Assembly: GCF_003478035.1 (NCBI RefSeq)
Contig: NZ_QUEP01000004.1
Coordinates: 248,001 to 312,000, forward strand
Source of the DNA: Clostridium sp. OF03-18AA
Lineage (GTDB): Bacteria; Bacillota; Clostridia; Lachnospirales; Lachnospiraceae
Direction: 5' to 3'
Length of the DNA: 64,000 bases
Below the pieces are notes generated by a model. The model did not search any database. It was not told the origin of the DNA and saw nothing but the letters and a program-made list of their open reading frames with translations. Shown here in pieces: positions 34,722 through 44,560 of the stretch. Each line of letters starts with the position of its first letter. Within the stretch, counting starts at the first letter, position 1. The translations under genes were made by a program, and so were the position numbers.

Positions 34722-36557
34722 ATGCAGACCGGAAGCCGAGAACATGGATTTTTGCGCATGATAAAACGGGAAGTCCCGTATATTAGTTACCAAGACTTTT
34801 TATTGAAAGTTTTGGAGATGGCGGAATTTCTGACATATCACAGGAAAAAAATCCTGGTCGCTTTTGTGATCTCGGCGCTCCTGATGACAGGCTTATGTGG
34901 ACAGCTGGGGTTCCTGATGATCGCAAGATCGGATCATTACAGCAAAATGGCGGATGCGCTCCATGAGCGGGAGCGGACCATCAAGGCCTCCAGGGGTGAG
35001 ATCGTGGACCGGAACGGGACCGTGATCGCGGCGAACCGGACGGTCTGCACGGTGTCCGTGATCCACAATCAGGTGAAGGAGCCGGAGAAAGTGATCCGGG
35101 AGCTTGCGCGGATCCTGGATCTTTCCGAGGAGGAAGTCCGGAAAAAAGTGGAAAAGTGGTCTTCCAGGGAGATCATCCGGACGAATGTGGAAAAGTCGGT
35201 GGGGGACGAGATCATGAATCTCGGACTTTCCGGCGTAAAAGTCGATGAGGACTACAGGCGCTATTATCCTTACGGAAGTCTCGCATCCAAAGTTCTTGGA
35301 TTTACAGGGGCGGACAATCAGGGGATCATTGGTCTGGAAGTCATGTACGAGAAATATCTGAAGGGACAGGACGGTCTGATCCTGACACTCTCAGACGCGA
35401 AAGGGACAGAACTTCAAAATGCCGCGGAGGAGCGGGTGGAACCGATCCCCGGAAATACCCTGACCGTGAGTCTGGATGTGAATATCCAGAAGTACGCGGA
35501 GCAGGCTGCATACCAGGTCATGGAGAAAAAAGGTGCAAAGGCGGTCTCCATCATCATCATGAATCCTCAGAACGGAGAGATCTACGCGATGGTGAATGCG
35601 CCGGAATTTGACCTGAACGACCCTTTTTCATTGAGCGGGGAAAGCAGCGGACTCACAGGGGCAGAGCTTCAGGATGCGCGGAACAAAATGTGGAGGAACC
35701 GCTGTATCAACGATACGTATGAGCCGGGATCCACATTTAAGATCATCACAGCCGCTGCCGGACTTGAGGCCGGAGTGGTCCATCTGGACGATAAATTTTC
35801 CTGTCCGGGATTCCGGATCGTGGAGGACCGGAAGATCCGCTGCCATAAAGTCGGCGGACATGGTGCGGAGACATTCCTCCAGGGCGCGATGAATTCCTGC
35901 AATCCGGTATTCATCGACGTGGGACAGAGACTCGGCGTGGATTCGTTCTACCACTATTTTGAACAGTTCGGACTTCTCGGAAAGACCGGGATCGATCTTC
36001 CGGGCGAGGCGGCGACGATCATGCATAAAAAGGAAAATATGGGGTTAGTCGAACTTGCGACGGTTTCTTTCGGTCAGTCTTTCCAGATCACACCCATCCA
36101 GCTCATCACGACGGCCTCCTCCATCATAAACGGGGGAAGGCGGATCACACCGCACTTCGCGGTCAGCGCGGAGAGCACGGACGGGATGTTTCACAGGAAA
36201 TTTTCCTACCCGGAAAGGACCGGCGTCGTATCGGGATCCACGAGTGAGACCATGCGCTATATTTTAGAGCAGGTGGTAGCGGAGGGTAGCGGAAAACGAG
36301 CAAAGCTCCCGGAATACCGGATCGGCGGAAAGACGGCGACATCCGAAAAGCTCCCGAGAAGCTTAAAGAAGTATATTTCTTCTTTCCTGGGTTTCGCGCC
36401 GGCGGATGATCCTCAGGTGATCGCCCTGATCACGATCGATGAGCCGGTGGGGATCTATTACGGCGGCACGATCGCGGCTCCGGTGGTCGCGGATATCTTT
36501 TCAAATATCCTGCCGTATCTGGATGTGGAAAGAGTGGATCCTGCCGATCCGGAATGA
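34722..36557 (+). CDS. spoVD: SpoVD-type class B penicillin-binding protein
   Basis: A 611-residue class B PBP: a TM helix at ~42-62, a dimerisation domain ('RASRGEIVDRNGTVIAANRTV'-like), and a transpeptidase domain with Ser337 in STFK, SCN at 392-394 and a C-terminal box KTA (537-539, 'GGKTATSEK') instead of the canonical KTG. No PASTA domain is seen. Position before mraY matches spoVD, whose product builds spore cortex peptidoglycan with SpoVE. It could be a second vegetative PBP2. The N-terminus upstream of the TM is ~40 residues; ATG 34818 is a possible shorter start. Confidence 0.8.
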   Translation: MQTGSREHGFLRMIKREVPYISYQDFLLKVLEMAEFLTYHRKKILVAFVISALLMTGLCGQLGFLMIARSDHYSKMADALHERERTIKASRGEIVDRNGTVIAANRTVCTVSVIHNQVKEPEKVIRELARILDLSEEEVRKKVEKWSSREIIRTNVEKSVGDEIMNLGLSGVKVDEDYRRYYPYGSLASKVLGFTGADNQGIIGLEVMYEKYLKGQDGLILTLSDAKGTELQNAAEERVEPIPGNTLTVSLDVNIQKYAEQAAYQVMEKKGAKAVSIIIMNPQNGEIYAMVNAPEFDLNDPFSLSGESSGLTGAELQDARNKMWRNRCINDTYEPGSTFKIITAAAGLEAGVVHLDDKFSCPGFRIVEDRKIRCHKVGGHGAETFLQGAMNSCNPVFIDVGQRLGVDSFYHYFEQFGLLGKTGIDLPGEAATIMHKKENMGLVELATVSFGQSFQITPIQLITTASSIINGGRRITPHFAVSAESTDGMFHRKFSYPERTGVVSGSTSETMRYILEQVVAEGSGKRAKLPEYRIGGKTATSEKLPRSLKKYISSFLGFAPADDPQVIALITIDEPVGIYYGGTIAAPVVADIFSNILPYLDVERVDPADPE

Positions 36558-36717
36558 ATTTTTGCGCGTGGGCGTGAAGGTACGGAACAGATACAAATTT
36601 CGATTGATTATTAAGAGAAAAGGACGTATACTATTTACGCGGCAGACCGGAAAATGTGATGAAAAACAGGCCGGCCCCGCGATATTTACATAGGAAGTAT
36701 GAGGTGCAACTGGAAAT

Positions 36718-37698
36718 ATGAGGTTCAGTATGGTAAATGAGACAATCTTGGCGATCATTATCGCCTTTGCGATCAGCGCGGCGCTCTGCCCGGTGGTGAT
36801 CCCTTTCCTTCACCGCCTGAAATTCGGGCAGCAGGTCCGCGATGACGGCCCGCAGAGCCATTTAAAGAAACAGGGAACTCCGACAATGGGAGGACTCATT
36901 ATTCTCACGGCGACCGTGATCACATCCTTATTCTATATCAAGAGCTATCCGAGGATCATTCCGATCCTGTTCGTGACAGTCGGATTCGGGATCATCGGTT
37001 TCCTGGACGACTACATCAAAATCGTCATGAAGCGGTCGGAAGGACTGAATCCGATTCAGAAACTCATCGGTCAGTTTATCATTACCGGGATCTTCACCTA
37101 TTATCTGATGACCTCCGGGGATGTGGGAACAGGAATGCTGATCCCGTTCACCGGCGGATTTGAGAACGGATATTATCTGAATCTCGGCTGGCTGTTTGTC
37201 CCGGCGGTATTCTTTATCGTTCTCGGTACAGACAACGGCGTAAACTTTACGGATGGACTCGACGGACTCTGCACGAGCGTGACGATCCTCGTAGCGACCT
37301 TCTTTACAGTGGTCGCGATCGGCGAGGACAGCGGGATCAGCCCGATCACCGGTGCGGTAGTCGGAAGTCTGTTGGGATTTTTACTGTTCAACGTATATCC
37401 GGCGAAGGTCTTTATGGGAGATACAGGTTCCCTGGCTCTCGGCGGTTTCGTGGCATCCAGCGCGTTCATGATGCAGATGCCGATCTTTATCGCACTTGTC
37501 GGTCTGATCTACCTGGTGGAGGTCCTTTCCGTGATCATCCAGGTCACATACTTTAAAAAGACCGGCGGAAAGAGGATCTTCAAGATGGCTCCGATCCACC
37601 ATCACTTTGAGCTCTGCGGATGGTCCGAGACGAGAGTTGTCGCAGTATTCTCGATCATTACGGCAATCCTTTGCCTGGTTGCCTATCTGGGATTATAA
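36718..37698 (+). CDS. mraY: Phospho-N-acetylmuramoyl-pentapeptide-transferase
   Basis: A 326-residue polytopic enzyme that transfers phospho-MurNAc-pentapeptide to undecaprenyl phosphate, forming lipid I. Signature motifs are 'DDGPQSHLKKQGTPTMGGL', 'FLDDYIK', 'NFTDGLDGL', 'FMGDTGSLALGG' and 'APIHHHFELCGWSE'. About ten hydrophobic segments. Full length. The murD gene follows after 19 nt. Confidence 0.96.
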   Translation: MRFSMVNETILAIIIAFAISAALCPVVIPFLHRLKFGQQVRDDGPQSHLKKQGTPTMGGLIILTATVITSLFYIKSYPRIIPILFVTVGFGIIGFLDDYIKIVMKRSEGLNPIQKLIGQFIITGIFTYYLMTSGDVGTGMLIPFTGGFENGYYLNLGWLFVPAVFFIVLGTDNGVNFTDGLDGLCTSVTILVATFFTVVAIGEDSGISPITGAVVGSLLGFLLFNVYPAKVFMGDTGSLALGGFVASSAFMMQMPIFIALVGLIYLVEVLSVIIQVTYFKKTGGKRIFKMAPIHHHFELCGWSETRVVAVFSIITAILCLVAYLGL

Positions 37699-37717
37699 AC
37701 ATATAGGAGGAGAAACC

Positions 37718-39064
37718 ATGTCACAGAAAGTATTAGTTGCAGGAACAGGGATCAGCGGTATTTCCGCAGCAAAACTTCTGCTTGCCCAGGGCGGCGAAGT
37801 GATCCTTTATGATGGAAATGAGAAACTTTCCGAAGAAAAACTGAAAGCAAAATTTGACGAAGGCGCGAAAGTGACCATCGTTCTCGGAGAACTGAAAAAG
37901 ACAGATCTTGCAGGGGTAGAGTTATGCGTGATCAGCCCAGGCATCCCGCTCGAGGCACCGTTCGTTGCGGTGATCGATGAGGCGAAGATCCCGATCTGGA
38001 GTGAGATCGAGCTCGCTTACCACTGCTCAAAGGGAAAACTTGCCGCGATCACCGGCACAAACGGAAAGACAACGACGACAGCGCTCACCGGAGAGATCAT
38101 GAAGAAGTTTTATAAGAGCGTATTCGTAGTAGGAAATATCGGAGATCCGTATACTGCCCACGCACTCGAGACAACTGATGAGTCCGTGACAGTCGCTGAG
38201 GTTTCCAGCTTCCAGCTCGAGACGATCATGGACTTCCATCCGAACGTGTCCGCGATCACAAACATCACTCCGGACCACCTGGACCGCCATAAGACGATGG
38301 AATGCTATATTCAGGTAAAGGAAGGAATTACAAGAAATCAGACAGAGGAAGATACCTGCGTATTAAACTACGAGGATCCGGTCCTCAGAGAGTTCGGAAA
38401 GACCTTAAAGTGCAAGGTCCTCTACTTCAGCAGCAAGGAGAAGCTCGACGAGGGCATCTTCATGGACGGCGATCTCATCATCTACCGTCATGACGGAAAG
38501 AGCGAGAAAGTCCTTGACGTCAACGAATTAAATATCATCGGAAGACATAACCATGAGAATGTGATGACAGCTGTTGCGATCGCGATCCGTTTAGGTGTCC
38601 CGATGGATATGATCCGCGAGGCGTGCAAGGAATTCAAGGCAGTCGAGCACAGGATCGAGTATGTGAGAGAACGTTTCGGCGTTACTTATTATAACGACTC
38701 CAAGGGAACAAACCCGGATGCAGCGATCCAGGCTATCAAGGCGATGCCGGGACCGACACTTCTGATCGCGGGCGGATATGATAAGCATTCCGAGTACGAC
38801 GAGTGGATCGAGAGTTTTGATGGAAAAGTCCGCTATCTCGTTCTCATCGGTCAGACGAGAGATAAGATCGCTGAGTGCGCGAAGAAACATGGTATCACCG
38901 ATATCATGTACGCGGAAGATATGCAGGAAGCTGTTCAGGTATGTGCTTCCTACGCAAATGCAGGCGATTATGTGCTGCTCTCCCCGGCATGCGCAAGCTG
39001 GGGAATGTTCAAGAACTTTGAGGAGCGTGGACGGATCTTTAAGGAATGCGTCAACGCCCTGTAA
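37718..39064 (+). CDS. murD: UDP-N-acetylmuramoylalanine-D-glutamate ligase
   Basis: A 448-residue Mur ligase adding D-Glu to UDP-MurNAc-L-Ala. N-terminal Rossmann domain ('VLVAGTGISGISAAKLLLAQGGEVILYD'), ATP-binding 'AAITGTNGKTTTTAL', 'SSFQLETI' and C-terminal 'NDSKGTNPDAAIQAIKA'. ATG 37718 behind AGGAGG; a longer in-frame version overlapping mraY lacks a ribosome site. It lies between mraY and ftsW; murF, which often precedes mraY, is missing. Confidence 0.95.
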   Translation: MSQKVLVAGTGISGISAAKLLLAQGGEVILYDGNEKLSEEKLKAKFDEGAKVTIVLGELKKTDLAGVELCVISPGIPLEAPFVAVIDEAKIPIWSEIELAYHCSKGKLAAITGTNGKTTTTALTGEIMKKFYKSVFVVGNIGDPYTAHALETTDESVTVAEVSSFQLETIMDFHPNVSAITNITPDHLDRHKTMECYIQVKEGITRNQTEEDTCVLNYEDPVLREFGKTLKCKVLYFSSKEKLDEGIFMDGDLIIYRHDGKSEKVLDVNELNIIGRHNHENVMTAVAIAIRLGVPMDMIREACKEFKAVEHRIEYVRERFGVTYYNDSKGTNPDAAIQAIKAMPGPTLLIAGGYDKHSEYDEWIESFDGKVRYLVLIGQTRDKIAECAKKHGITDIMYAEDMQEAVQVCASYANAGDYVLLSPACASWGMFKNFEERGRIFKECVNAL

Positions 39065-39076
39065 TGGAGGCTTAGC

Positions 39077-40495
39077 GTGGCTCGAAAAAAGGTTCGAAAA
39101 GCCGGCGGCAGGGCACAGGCACAGAGACAGGCGGTACAGCGCCAGCAGGCAAAACGTCAGCAAATGCAGCGCCAGCAGATGTCCGGAAAGCAGGTGGAGC
39201 GCCAGCAGATCGAAAGAGAACGGGCGAAACGCCAGCAGGAAGGACAGCGCCGGGAACAGCTTCTGATGCAGCAGCGCCAGGAAATGCAGGAGAGGCAGGA
39301 GATGCTCCGCAGACAGCAGATGCAGATGCGGGGAGAGCCCGAACAGGAAGGGGAAAGACGGAAAAAGAAAGCCCGCCGCTTCTATGATTATGACCTTCTT
39401 GTGGTCATCATCTTCCTGACGGCATTCGGACTGATCATGATCTACAGCTCCAGTGCGTACAATGCGCAGGTGAGCGGGCAGCCGTCCACCTACTATATGA
39501 TGCGTCAGGGAGGAATCGCCGTTGTGGGATTCATCATGATGCTCATCATCTCAAAGATCGACTACCACTTTTTTGCGAAGTTTGCCGTTCCGGCGGTGGT
39601 CGTATCCTACATCTGCGAATTCCTCGTAACCTTTACTCCGCTGGGAATCGCAGTAAACGGTAAAAAAAGATGGCTGGGAACAAGATCCCTGCGTTTCCAG
39701 CCTGCAGAGCTCGTAAAGATCGTGATGATCCTGTTTCTTGCGGTCGTCATCACGAGACTTGGAAAACGGATCAATGAATGGCGCGTGTGGGGAATGCTTG
39801 TGGTGCTGCTCGGACCGCTGGCGCTCTTTGTCACGCTGAACAACCTGAGTTCCGGTATCATCATCTGCGGGATCGCTTTTGTGATGATGTTTGTCGCATG
39901 CAAGAGAAAATGGCCGTTTATATTGGTCGTGGCGGGGCTGATCGTCGTGATCGTATTCGCCCCCCCTGTGGCCATCGCCATGGAGAAAGCGGGAATCCTT
40001 CACTCCTACCAGCTGAGCAGAATTCTGGTATGGAAAAATCCGGAGGCATACCCGAAGTCCGGCGGATATCAGGTCTTACAGGGACTTTATGCGATCGGTT
40101 CCGGCGGACTTCTCGGAAAGGGGCTCGGACAGAGTATCCAGAAATTAAGTTTCCTTCCGGAGCCGCAGAATGATATGATCTTTGCGGTGATCTGTGAGGA
40201 GCTGGGACTTTTCGGCGCGATCGCCGTGATCTTCATGTTCCTCTTCATGCTGTACCGTTTCCTTGTCATTGCGGGAAACGCGCCGGATCTGTTCGGTGCG
40301 ATGCTGGTGACAGGCGTCCTGGCGCATATCGCGATCCAGGTTGTCTTAAACATCGCCGTTGTTACCAACGTGATCCCGAACACAGGTATCACACTTCCGT
40401 TTATCAGTTACGGAGGTACGTCGGTCCTGTTTTTGATGGTGGAAATGGGAATGGTCCTGAGCGTGTCCAACCGGATCCGGCTGGAACAGGCGTAA
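39077..40495 (+). CDS. ftsW: FtsW/SpoVE-type lipid II polymerase with long N-terminal extension
   Basis: A 472-residue SEDS glycosyltransferase starting at GTG 39077 after GGAGG. Residues ~1-102 form a Gln/Arg-rich, probably helical cytoplasmic extension full of 'RQQ' repeats. Ten transmembrane segments start with 'DLLVVIIFLTAFGLIMIYSSS'. Conserved SEDS motifs include 'GKKRWLG', 'RFQPAELVKI', 'GGYQVLQGLYAIGSGGLLGKGLGQS' and 'NTGITLPFISYGGTS'. It polymerises lipid II together with the class B PBPs encoded upstream. The position between murD and murA fits ftsW or spoVE. murG, usually next, is absent. Confidence 0.9.
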   Translation: MARKKVRKAGGRAQAQRQAVQRQQAKRQQMQRQQMSGKQVERQQIERERAKRQQEGQRREQLLMQQRQEMQERQEMLRRQQMQMRGEPEQEGERRKKKARRFYDYDLLVVIIFLTAFGLIMIYSSSAYNAQVSGQPSTYYMMRQGGIAVVGFIMMLIISKIDYHFFAKFAVPAVVVSYICEFLVTFTPLGIAVNGKKRWLGTRSLRFQPAELVKIVMILFLAVVITRLGKRINEWRVWGMLVVLLGPLALFVTLNNLSSGIIICGIAFVMMFVACKRKWPFILVVAGLIVVIVFAPPVAIAMEKAGILHSYQLSRILVWKNPEAYPKSGGYQVLQGLYAIGSGGLLGKGLGQSIQKLSFLPEPQNDMIFAVICEELGLFGAIAVIFMFLFMLYRFLVIAGNAPDLFGAMLVTGVLAHIAIQVVLNIAVVTNVIPNTGITLPFISYGGTSVLFLMVEMGMVLSVSNRIRLEQA

Positions 40496-40583
40496 GCGTC
40501 CTGAAAATGTAAGGCGCAGAACAGGAACAAAAAATATTTTTCCGCATATACTGTTTTATAGCGGCATATGCGGGGGAATCGGT

Positions 40584-41852
40584 TTGCAGGTATATAAAGT
40601 TCAGGGGCTCAGGCCTCTGCGTGGAAAAATAAAGATCCAGGGTTCAAAAAATGCAGTACTGCCGATGATGGCGGCGAGTCTCCTCACGGAAGGATGCACC
40701 GAGATCCGGAATGTTCCGAGAATCTCGGATGTGTTCCTCATGGCGGAGATCATCAGAGACCTGGGATGCCGGGTGATCTTTGAGGATGATGTTCTTATGA
40801 TCGATGCCTCAGGGCTTTCGGGGACAGTGATCCCGGAGGAGACAGTGGGGAAGATGAGGTCTTCCAGTCTGCTCTTAGGACCGCTGCTTTCCAGAGGCGG
40901 GGAGGTGACGACCTGGTATCCGGGTGGCTGCGTGATCGGAAAACGTCCGATCGATTTTCATCTGGATGTGCTCCGGGCAATGGGAGCAGAGATACTTGAT
41001 GATGGCGGAATGCTGATTGCAAAAGCGGAAACGCTTTGCGGAACAACATTCCGTTTTCCATATCCGAGTGTCGGGGCGACGGAGAATGCGGTGATGGCTG
41101 CTGTGCTGGCGTCCGGTACGACGAAACTCCTCAACTGTGCGCGGGAGCCGGAGATCGCGGAACTCTGCGGATTTTTGCGGTCCATGGGAGCGAAGATCAG
41201 CGGGGAGCGGACCGGGACCATCACGGTGACTGGAGTGGAAAAGCTCTTTCCGACAAACCATGTGACAGCGGGAGACAGAATCTGCGCCGGGACATACCTG
41301 GCGGCGGCAGCGGCATCCGGCGGCGAGATCGAGATCACCGGAGTGGAGCCGGTCGTCCTGGTGGAACCGTTAAAGGTACTCCGGAAAATGGGGGCCGGAC
41401 TCCGGATCTTCGGGGCAGCCGGTCCGAAGGCGAGGATCCGCATGGTGATGGAACGGCGCCCGGCCGGGATCACGATCGATACCGGACCGTATCCGGGATT
41501 TCCGACGGATCTGCAGTCGGTCTTTCTCGCGGCGGAGGCGTCGGGAACCGGGGAGAGCCAGATCCGGGAGACCGTATACGAGGCGAGATTCGAGGCGGCG
41601 GTGCGCCTTGCGTCTTTTGGAGTCGATGTATCGGTTCACGGAGATACAGCCATAATAAAAGGAAGATATCCGCTTCTTCCCGGAGTTGTCGAGACACCGG
41701 ATCTTCGCGGCGGAGCAGCGCTTCTCGTCGCAGCTCTGTCGGCAGGCGGACTCAGCGTGGTCTCGGACCGGGGACACTTAAAGCGCGGATATGAAGATAT
41801 CGTAAGAGATCTCAGAATACTGGGAGCGGACATTGAAGAGAATATTCTTTAA
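40584..41852 (+). CDS. murA: UDP-N-acetylglucosamine 1-carboxyvinyltransferase
   Basis: A 422-residue enol-pyruvyl transferase performing the first committed step of peptidoglycan synthesis. Start TTG 40584. Motifs: 'KIQGSKNAVLPMMAASLLTEG' (UDP-GlcNAc binding) and 'YPGGCVIGKRPIDFH' with the catalytic Cys116, the residue targeted by fosfomycin. Also 'TDLQSVFLAAEA' and a C-terminal 'DRGHLKRGYEDIVRDLRILGADIEE'. Full length. The ftsQ gene follows 75 nt later. Confidence 0.94.
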   Translation: MQVYKVQGLRPLRGKIKIQGSKNAVLPMMAASLLTEGCTEIRNVPRISDVFLMAEIIRDLGCRVIFEDDVLMIDASGLSGTVIPEETVGKMRSSSLLLGPLLSRGGEVTTWYPGGCVIGKRPIDFHLDVLRAMGAEILDDGGMLIAKAETLCGTTFRFPYPSVGATENAVMAAVLASGTTKLLNCAREPEIAELCGFLRSMGAKISGERTGTITVTGVEKLFPTNHVTAGDRICAGTYLAAAAASGGEIEITGVEPVVLVEPLKVLRKMGAGLRIFGAAGPKARIRMVMERRPAGITIDTGPYPGFPTDLQSVFLAAEASGTGESQIRETVYEARFEAAVRLASFGVDVSVHGDTAIIKGRYPLLPGVVETPDLRGGAALLVAALSAGGLSVVSDRGHLKRGYEDIVRDLRILGADIEENIL

Positions 41853-41936
41853 GAAAAAGAGATCATGCGGCGGCTGTGTACCGGAAATACTTCCCGGTAC
41901 AGCAGGCTGCGATCAGGCAGATAACGGGTGAGAGGA

Positions 41937-42752
41937 ATGTTATTTAGAAGAAGAGGACTTGGTTTTGGAAGGCGCAGCTTCGGGATCCATTTCGGGAGAA
42001 GGAGCAGCAGCGGTTTTGGAATGTATCATAGGAGAGACGGAAGAAAGAAGGGGATCATTCTCGGGGTGATTCTGGGAATCCTCATCATTCTTCTCGTCCT
42101 CATCTTTTCGGTCCGCATCAAGGATGTGGAGGTGAGCGGCAACAAACAATATACAAAGGAACAGATCGAGTCGCTTTTGTTTGACGGGAAATGGTCGAGA
42201 AATTCTGCGTTCTGCTACTATCAGAACCGGTTTAAGGAACATAAGTCCATTCCGTTCATCGAGGAATACAAGATCAATTTCAAGAGTCCCACGAAGGTGG
42301 AGGTCGTTGTTTTCGAGAAGAGCGTTGTGGGCTGCGTTTCCTATATGAGCAGCTATATGTACTTTGATAAGGACGGGATCATCGTTGAGAGTTCTTCTGA
42401 ACAGCTTCCGGGAGTTCCGGTGATCACCGGACTGGAGTTCGGACATATCGTCCTGCACCAGCCGCTTCCTGTGGCGGATCAGGATATCTTCGGAGAGATC
42501 TTAAATCTGACGCAGGTACTGAACGTCAGCGGCATCCAGGTGGACAGGATCAATTACAGCAGCTACAAAGAGGCGGAGCTTGTGATGGGAGATATTACGG
42601 TGGAACTCGGGAACTCTGACAGCCTCGACGGAAAGGTCGCGGAACTTCATGATATTATGCCGGAACTTTCCGGTCTCTCCGGTACTTTGTATCTGGATAC
42701 TTACGATGAGACGAATTCCAGCCCGACATACCGTTTCGTAAAGAAAAACTAA
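41937..42752 (+). CDS. ftsQ: Cell division protein FtsQ/DivIB
   Basis: A 271-residue bitopic protein: an Arg-rich cytoplasmic start ('FRRRGLGFGRRSFGIHFGRRSSS'), one TM helix (~40-60), a POTRA domain ('RIKDVEVSGNKQYTKEQIESLLF') and a C-terminal FtsQ/DivIB beta domain. It links FtsL/DivIC to the divisome. ATG 41937 is given; GTG 41928 is an in-frame alternative and neither has an ideal ribosome site. It follows murA and precedes ftsZ, the usual order. Confidence 0.87.
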   Translation: MLFRRRGLGFGRRSFGIHFGRRSSSGFGMYHRRDGRKKGIILGVILGILIILLVLIFSVRIKDVEVSGNKQYTKEQIESLLFDGKWSRNSAFCYYQNRFKEHKSIPFIEEYKINFKSPTKVEVVVFEKSVVGCVSYMSSYMYFDKDGIIVESSSEQLPGVPVITGLEFGHIVLHQPLPVADQDIFGEILNLTQVLNVSGIQVDRINYSSYKEAELVMGDITVELGNSDSLDGKVAELHDIMPELSGLSGTLYLDTYDETNSSPTYRFVKKN

Positions 42753-42782
42753 AAAAACCATCAAAAAACCACAAATTAAAGG

Positions 42783-42811
42783 TTGATATTTTTCAAAAAA
42801 TCAAATATGAT
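42783..42811 (+). promoter_or_regulatory. Putative ftsZ promoter
   Basis: TTGATA (42783-42788) and TATGAT (42806-42811) with a 17-bp spacer in the AT-rich 140-bp gap before ftsZ, giving ftsZ its own start besides read-through from ftsQ. Confidence 0.6.
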
Positions 42812-42892
42812 ATATGTTAGATTAACTTGGGATTTTTATGCCATGCTAATGAAGATATAATAGATTGATAGATATTAAAGGAGGAGACATTC

Positions 42893-44086
42893 TTGTTAGA
42901 GATTAAGATAAACGAGGCAGAGAATGCCGCAAGAATTCTTGTGATCGGTGTCGGCGGCGCCGGAAATAACGCGGTAAACCGCATGGTAGAAGAAAATATT
43001 ATGGGCGTTGAGTTTATCGGTATCAACACAGATAAACAGGCGCTTCAGTTCTGTAAAGCTCCGACTGCTATGCAGATCGGTGAGAAGCTCACAAAAGGAC
43101 TTGGTGCCGGTGCAAAACCGGAGATCGGTGAGAAGGCAGCCGAGGAGAGCCAGGAGGAGATCTCCCAGGCATTAAAGGGAGCCGATATGGTATTCGTTAC
43201 CTGTGGTATGGGCGGCGGAACCGGTACCGGTGCAGCTCCGGTGATCGCTCAGATCGCGAAAGATATGGGAATTCTGACAGTCGGCGTTGTAACAAAGCCG
43301 TTCCGTTTTGAAGCAAGACAGAGAATGAACAACGCGTTAAAGGGAATCGAGAACTTAAAGAACGCAGTTGACACTCTGATCGTAATCCCGAACGACCGTC
43401 TCCTTGAGATCGTTGACAGACGGACAACCATGCCGGATGCATTAAAGAAAGCCGATGAGGTCCTTCTTCAGGCTGTACAGGGAATCACAGATCTGATCAA
43501 CGTTCCGGGTCTTATCAATCTTGACTTCGCAGATGTTCAGACTGTAATGACAGACAAGGGCATCGCACATATCGGTATCGGCAAGGCGAAGGGCGACGAG
43601 AAGGCACTCGAGGCTGTAAAACAGGCTGTATCCAGCCCGCTTCTTGAGACAACGATCGAGGGCGCTTCCCACGTGATCATCAACATTTCCGGTGATATCA
43701 GCCTGATCGAGGCAAACGAGGCTGCCGGTTATGTTCAGGAGCTCGCAGGTGATGATGCAAACATCATCTTCGGTGCAATGTACGATGAGAACGCAGAGGA
43801 CGAGGTAACGATCACTGTTATCGCGACAGGTCTTGATGCTCACGGCGCAAACACACCGGTTGAGCGCGCAATGAAGGACTTTACAAACTATAAGACAAAA
43901 GTTCCGGCTCAGCAGGCTCCGATCCAGAGAACTGCTCCGACCGTAAAAGTTCCGTCTGAGGCAGCAGCTACAACAGAGCCTGCTCCGAAGTACAATATTC
44001 CGACCGGAAACGCACCGGTTTACCGTCCGGCACAGCGCGGCGAGACTCAGATCAACATCCCGGATTTCTTAAAGAACCGCAGATAA
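42893..44086 (+). CDS. ftsZ: Cell division GTPase FtsZ
   Basis: A 397-residue tubulin homologue that forms the Z-ring. Start TTG 42893 behind AAAGGAGGAG. The GTP-binding signature GGGTGTG lies at residues 107-113, with N-terminal '[13 protein letters not shown]' and T7-loop '[17 protein letters not shown]'. A disordered linker leads to the C-terminal conserved peptide '[12 protein letters not shown]', the docking site for FtsA/SepF-type partners. Codon use looks more biased than in neighbours, as expected of a highly expressed gene. Confidence 0.97.
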   Translation: MLEIKINEAENAARILVIGVGGAGNNAVNRMVEENIMGVEFIGINTDKQALQFCKAPTAMQIGEKLTKGLGAGAKPEIGEKAAEESQEEISQALKGADMVFVTCGMGGGTGTGAAPVIAQIAKDMGILTVGVVTKPFRFEARQRMNNALKGIENLKNAVDTLIVIPNDRLLEIVDRRTTMPDALKKADEVLLQAVQGITDLINVPGLINLDFADVQTVMTDKGIAHIGIGKAKGDEKALEAVKQAVSSPLLETTIEGASHVIINISGDISLIEANEAAGYVQELAGDDANIIFGAMYDENAEDEVTITVIATGLDAHGANTPVERAMKDFTNYKTKVPAQQAPIQRTAPTVKVPSEAAATTEPAPKYNIPTGNAPVYRPAQRGETQINIPDFLKNRR

Positions 44087-44137
44087 GATCCTGAGAACGG
44101 ACAAGCTGCTTAAAAACAGTAAGGATGAACATATGAG

Positions 44138-44170
44138 GACCCAGGGAGAGAAATCTTCCCGGGTCTTTTT
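44138..44170 (+). terminator. Intrinsic terminator after ftsZ
   Basis: GACCCAGGGA (44138-44147) pairs with TCCCGGGTC (44157-44165) with a bulged A, followed by TTTTT. It ends the dcw transcript. The rest of 44171-44410 shows no gene. Confidence 0.75.
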
Positions 44171-44417
44171 GGTTTCATAGAAAATTCCGATGGAACTTCC
44201 TGTGAAATTAAAAGGCACAGCATGCCTGAGATTTTATACATCACTTCTATAAAAATTCATCGCGGATCCCGACAGGAAAATGTCTGGATCCGCATTCTTT
44301 TTTTCTTCTGTTTTCACAGATCCTGCAAATATCAGCGAAAATTTCCAATTTTTACGAAAAAACAGGGAAGAACCTGTTGGAAGAACCCGATGAGTTTCCA
44401 GGGTTCGCGTCCCCGCT

Positions 44418-44450
44418 TTGACAAATTCCGGAGAGGAAGACAGGTATACT
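44418..44450 (+). promoter_or_regulatory. spoIIG promoter candidate with 21-bp spacer
   Basis: A perfect TTGACA (44418-44423) is followed 21 bp later by TATACT (44445-44450). This long spacing recalls the Bacillus subtilis spoIIG promoter, which has consensus-like hexamers set too far apart and depends on Spo0A. On the other strand TTTGTCAAA overlaps the -35, one base from the 0A-box core TGTCGAA. Onset by Spo0A~P is inferred. Confidence 0.55.
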
Positions 44451-44560
44451 GTTGGAAAACGATATCAGGATTTCGGGGACGGATGATCGGAACTGAAAAT
44501 CCTGTCTGACGCAGTATGGGCGGTCTTTGACGGTCCGGAATGCGGAAAGGGGGAATCCCG

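Noticed and set aside
41036..41794. 252-codon plus frame inside murA
   Set aside because: It is an out-of-frame Gly/Arg/Asp-rich shadow of murA, a common artefact of GC-rich codons.
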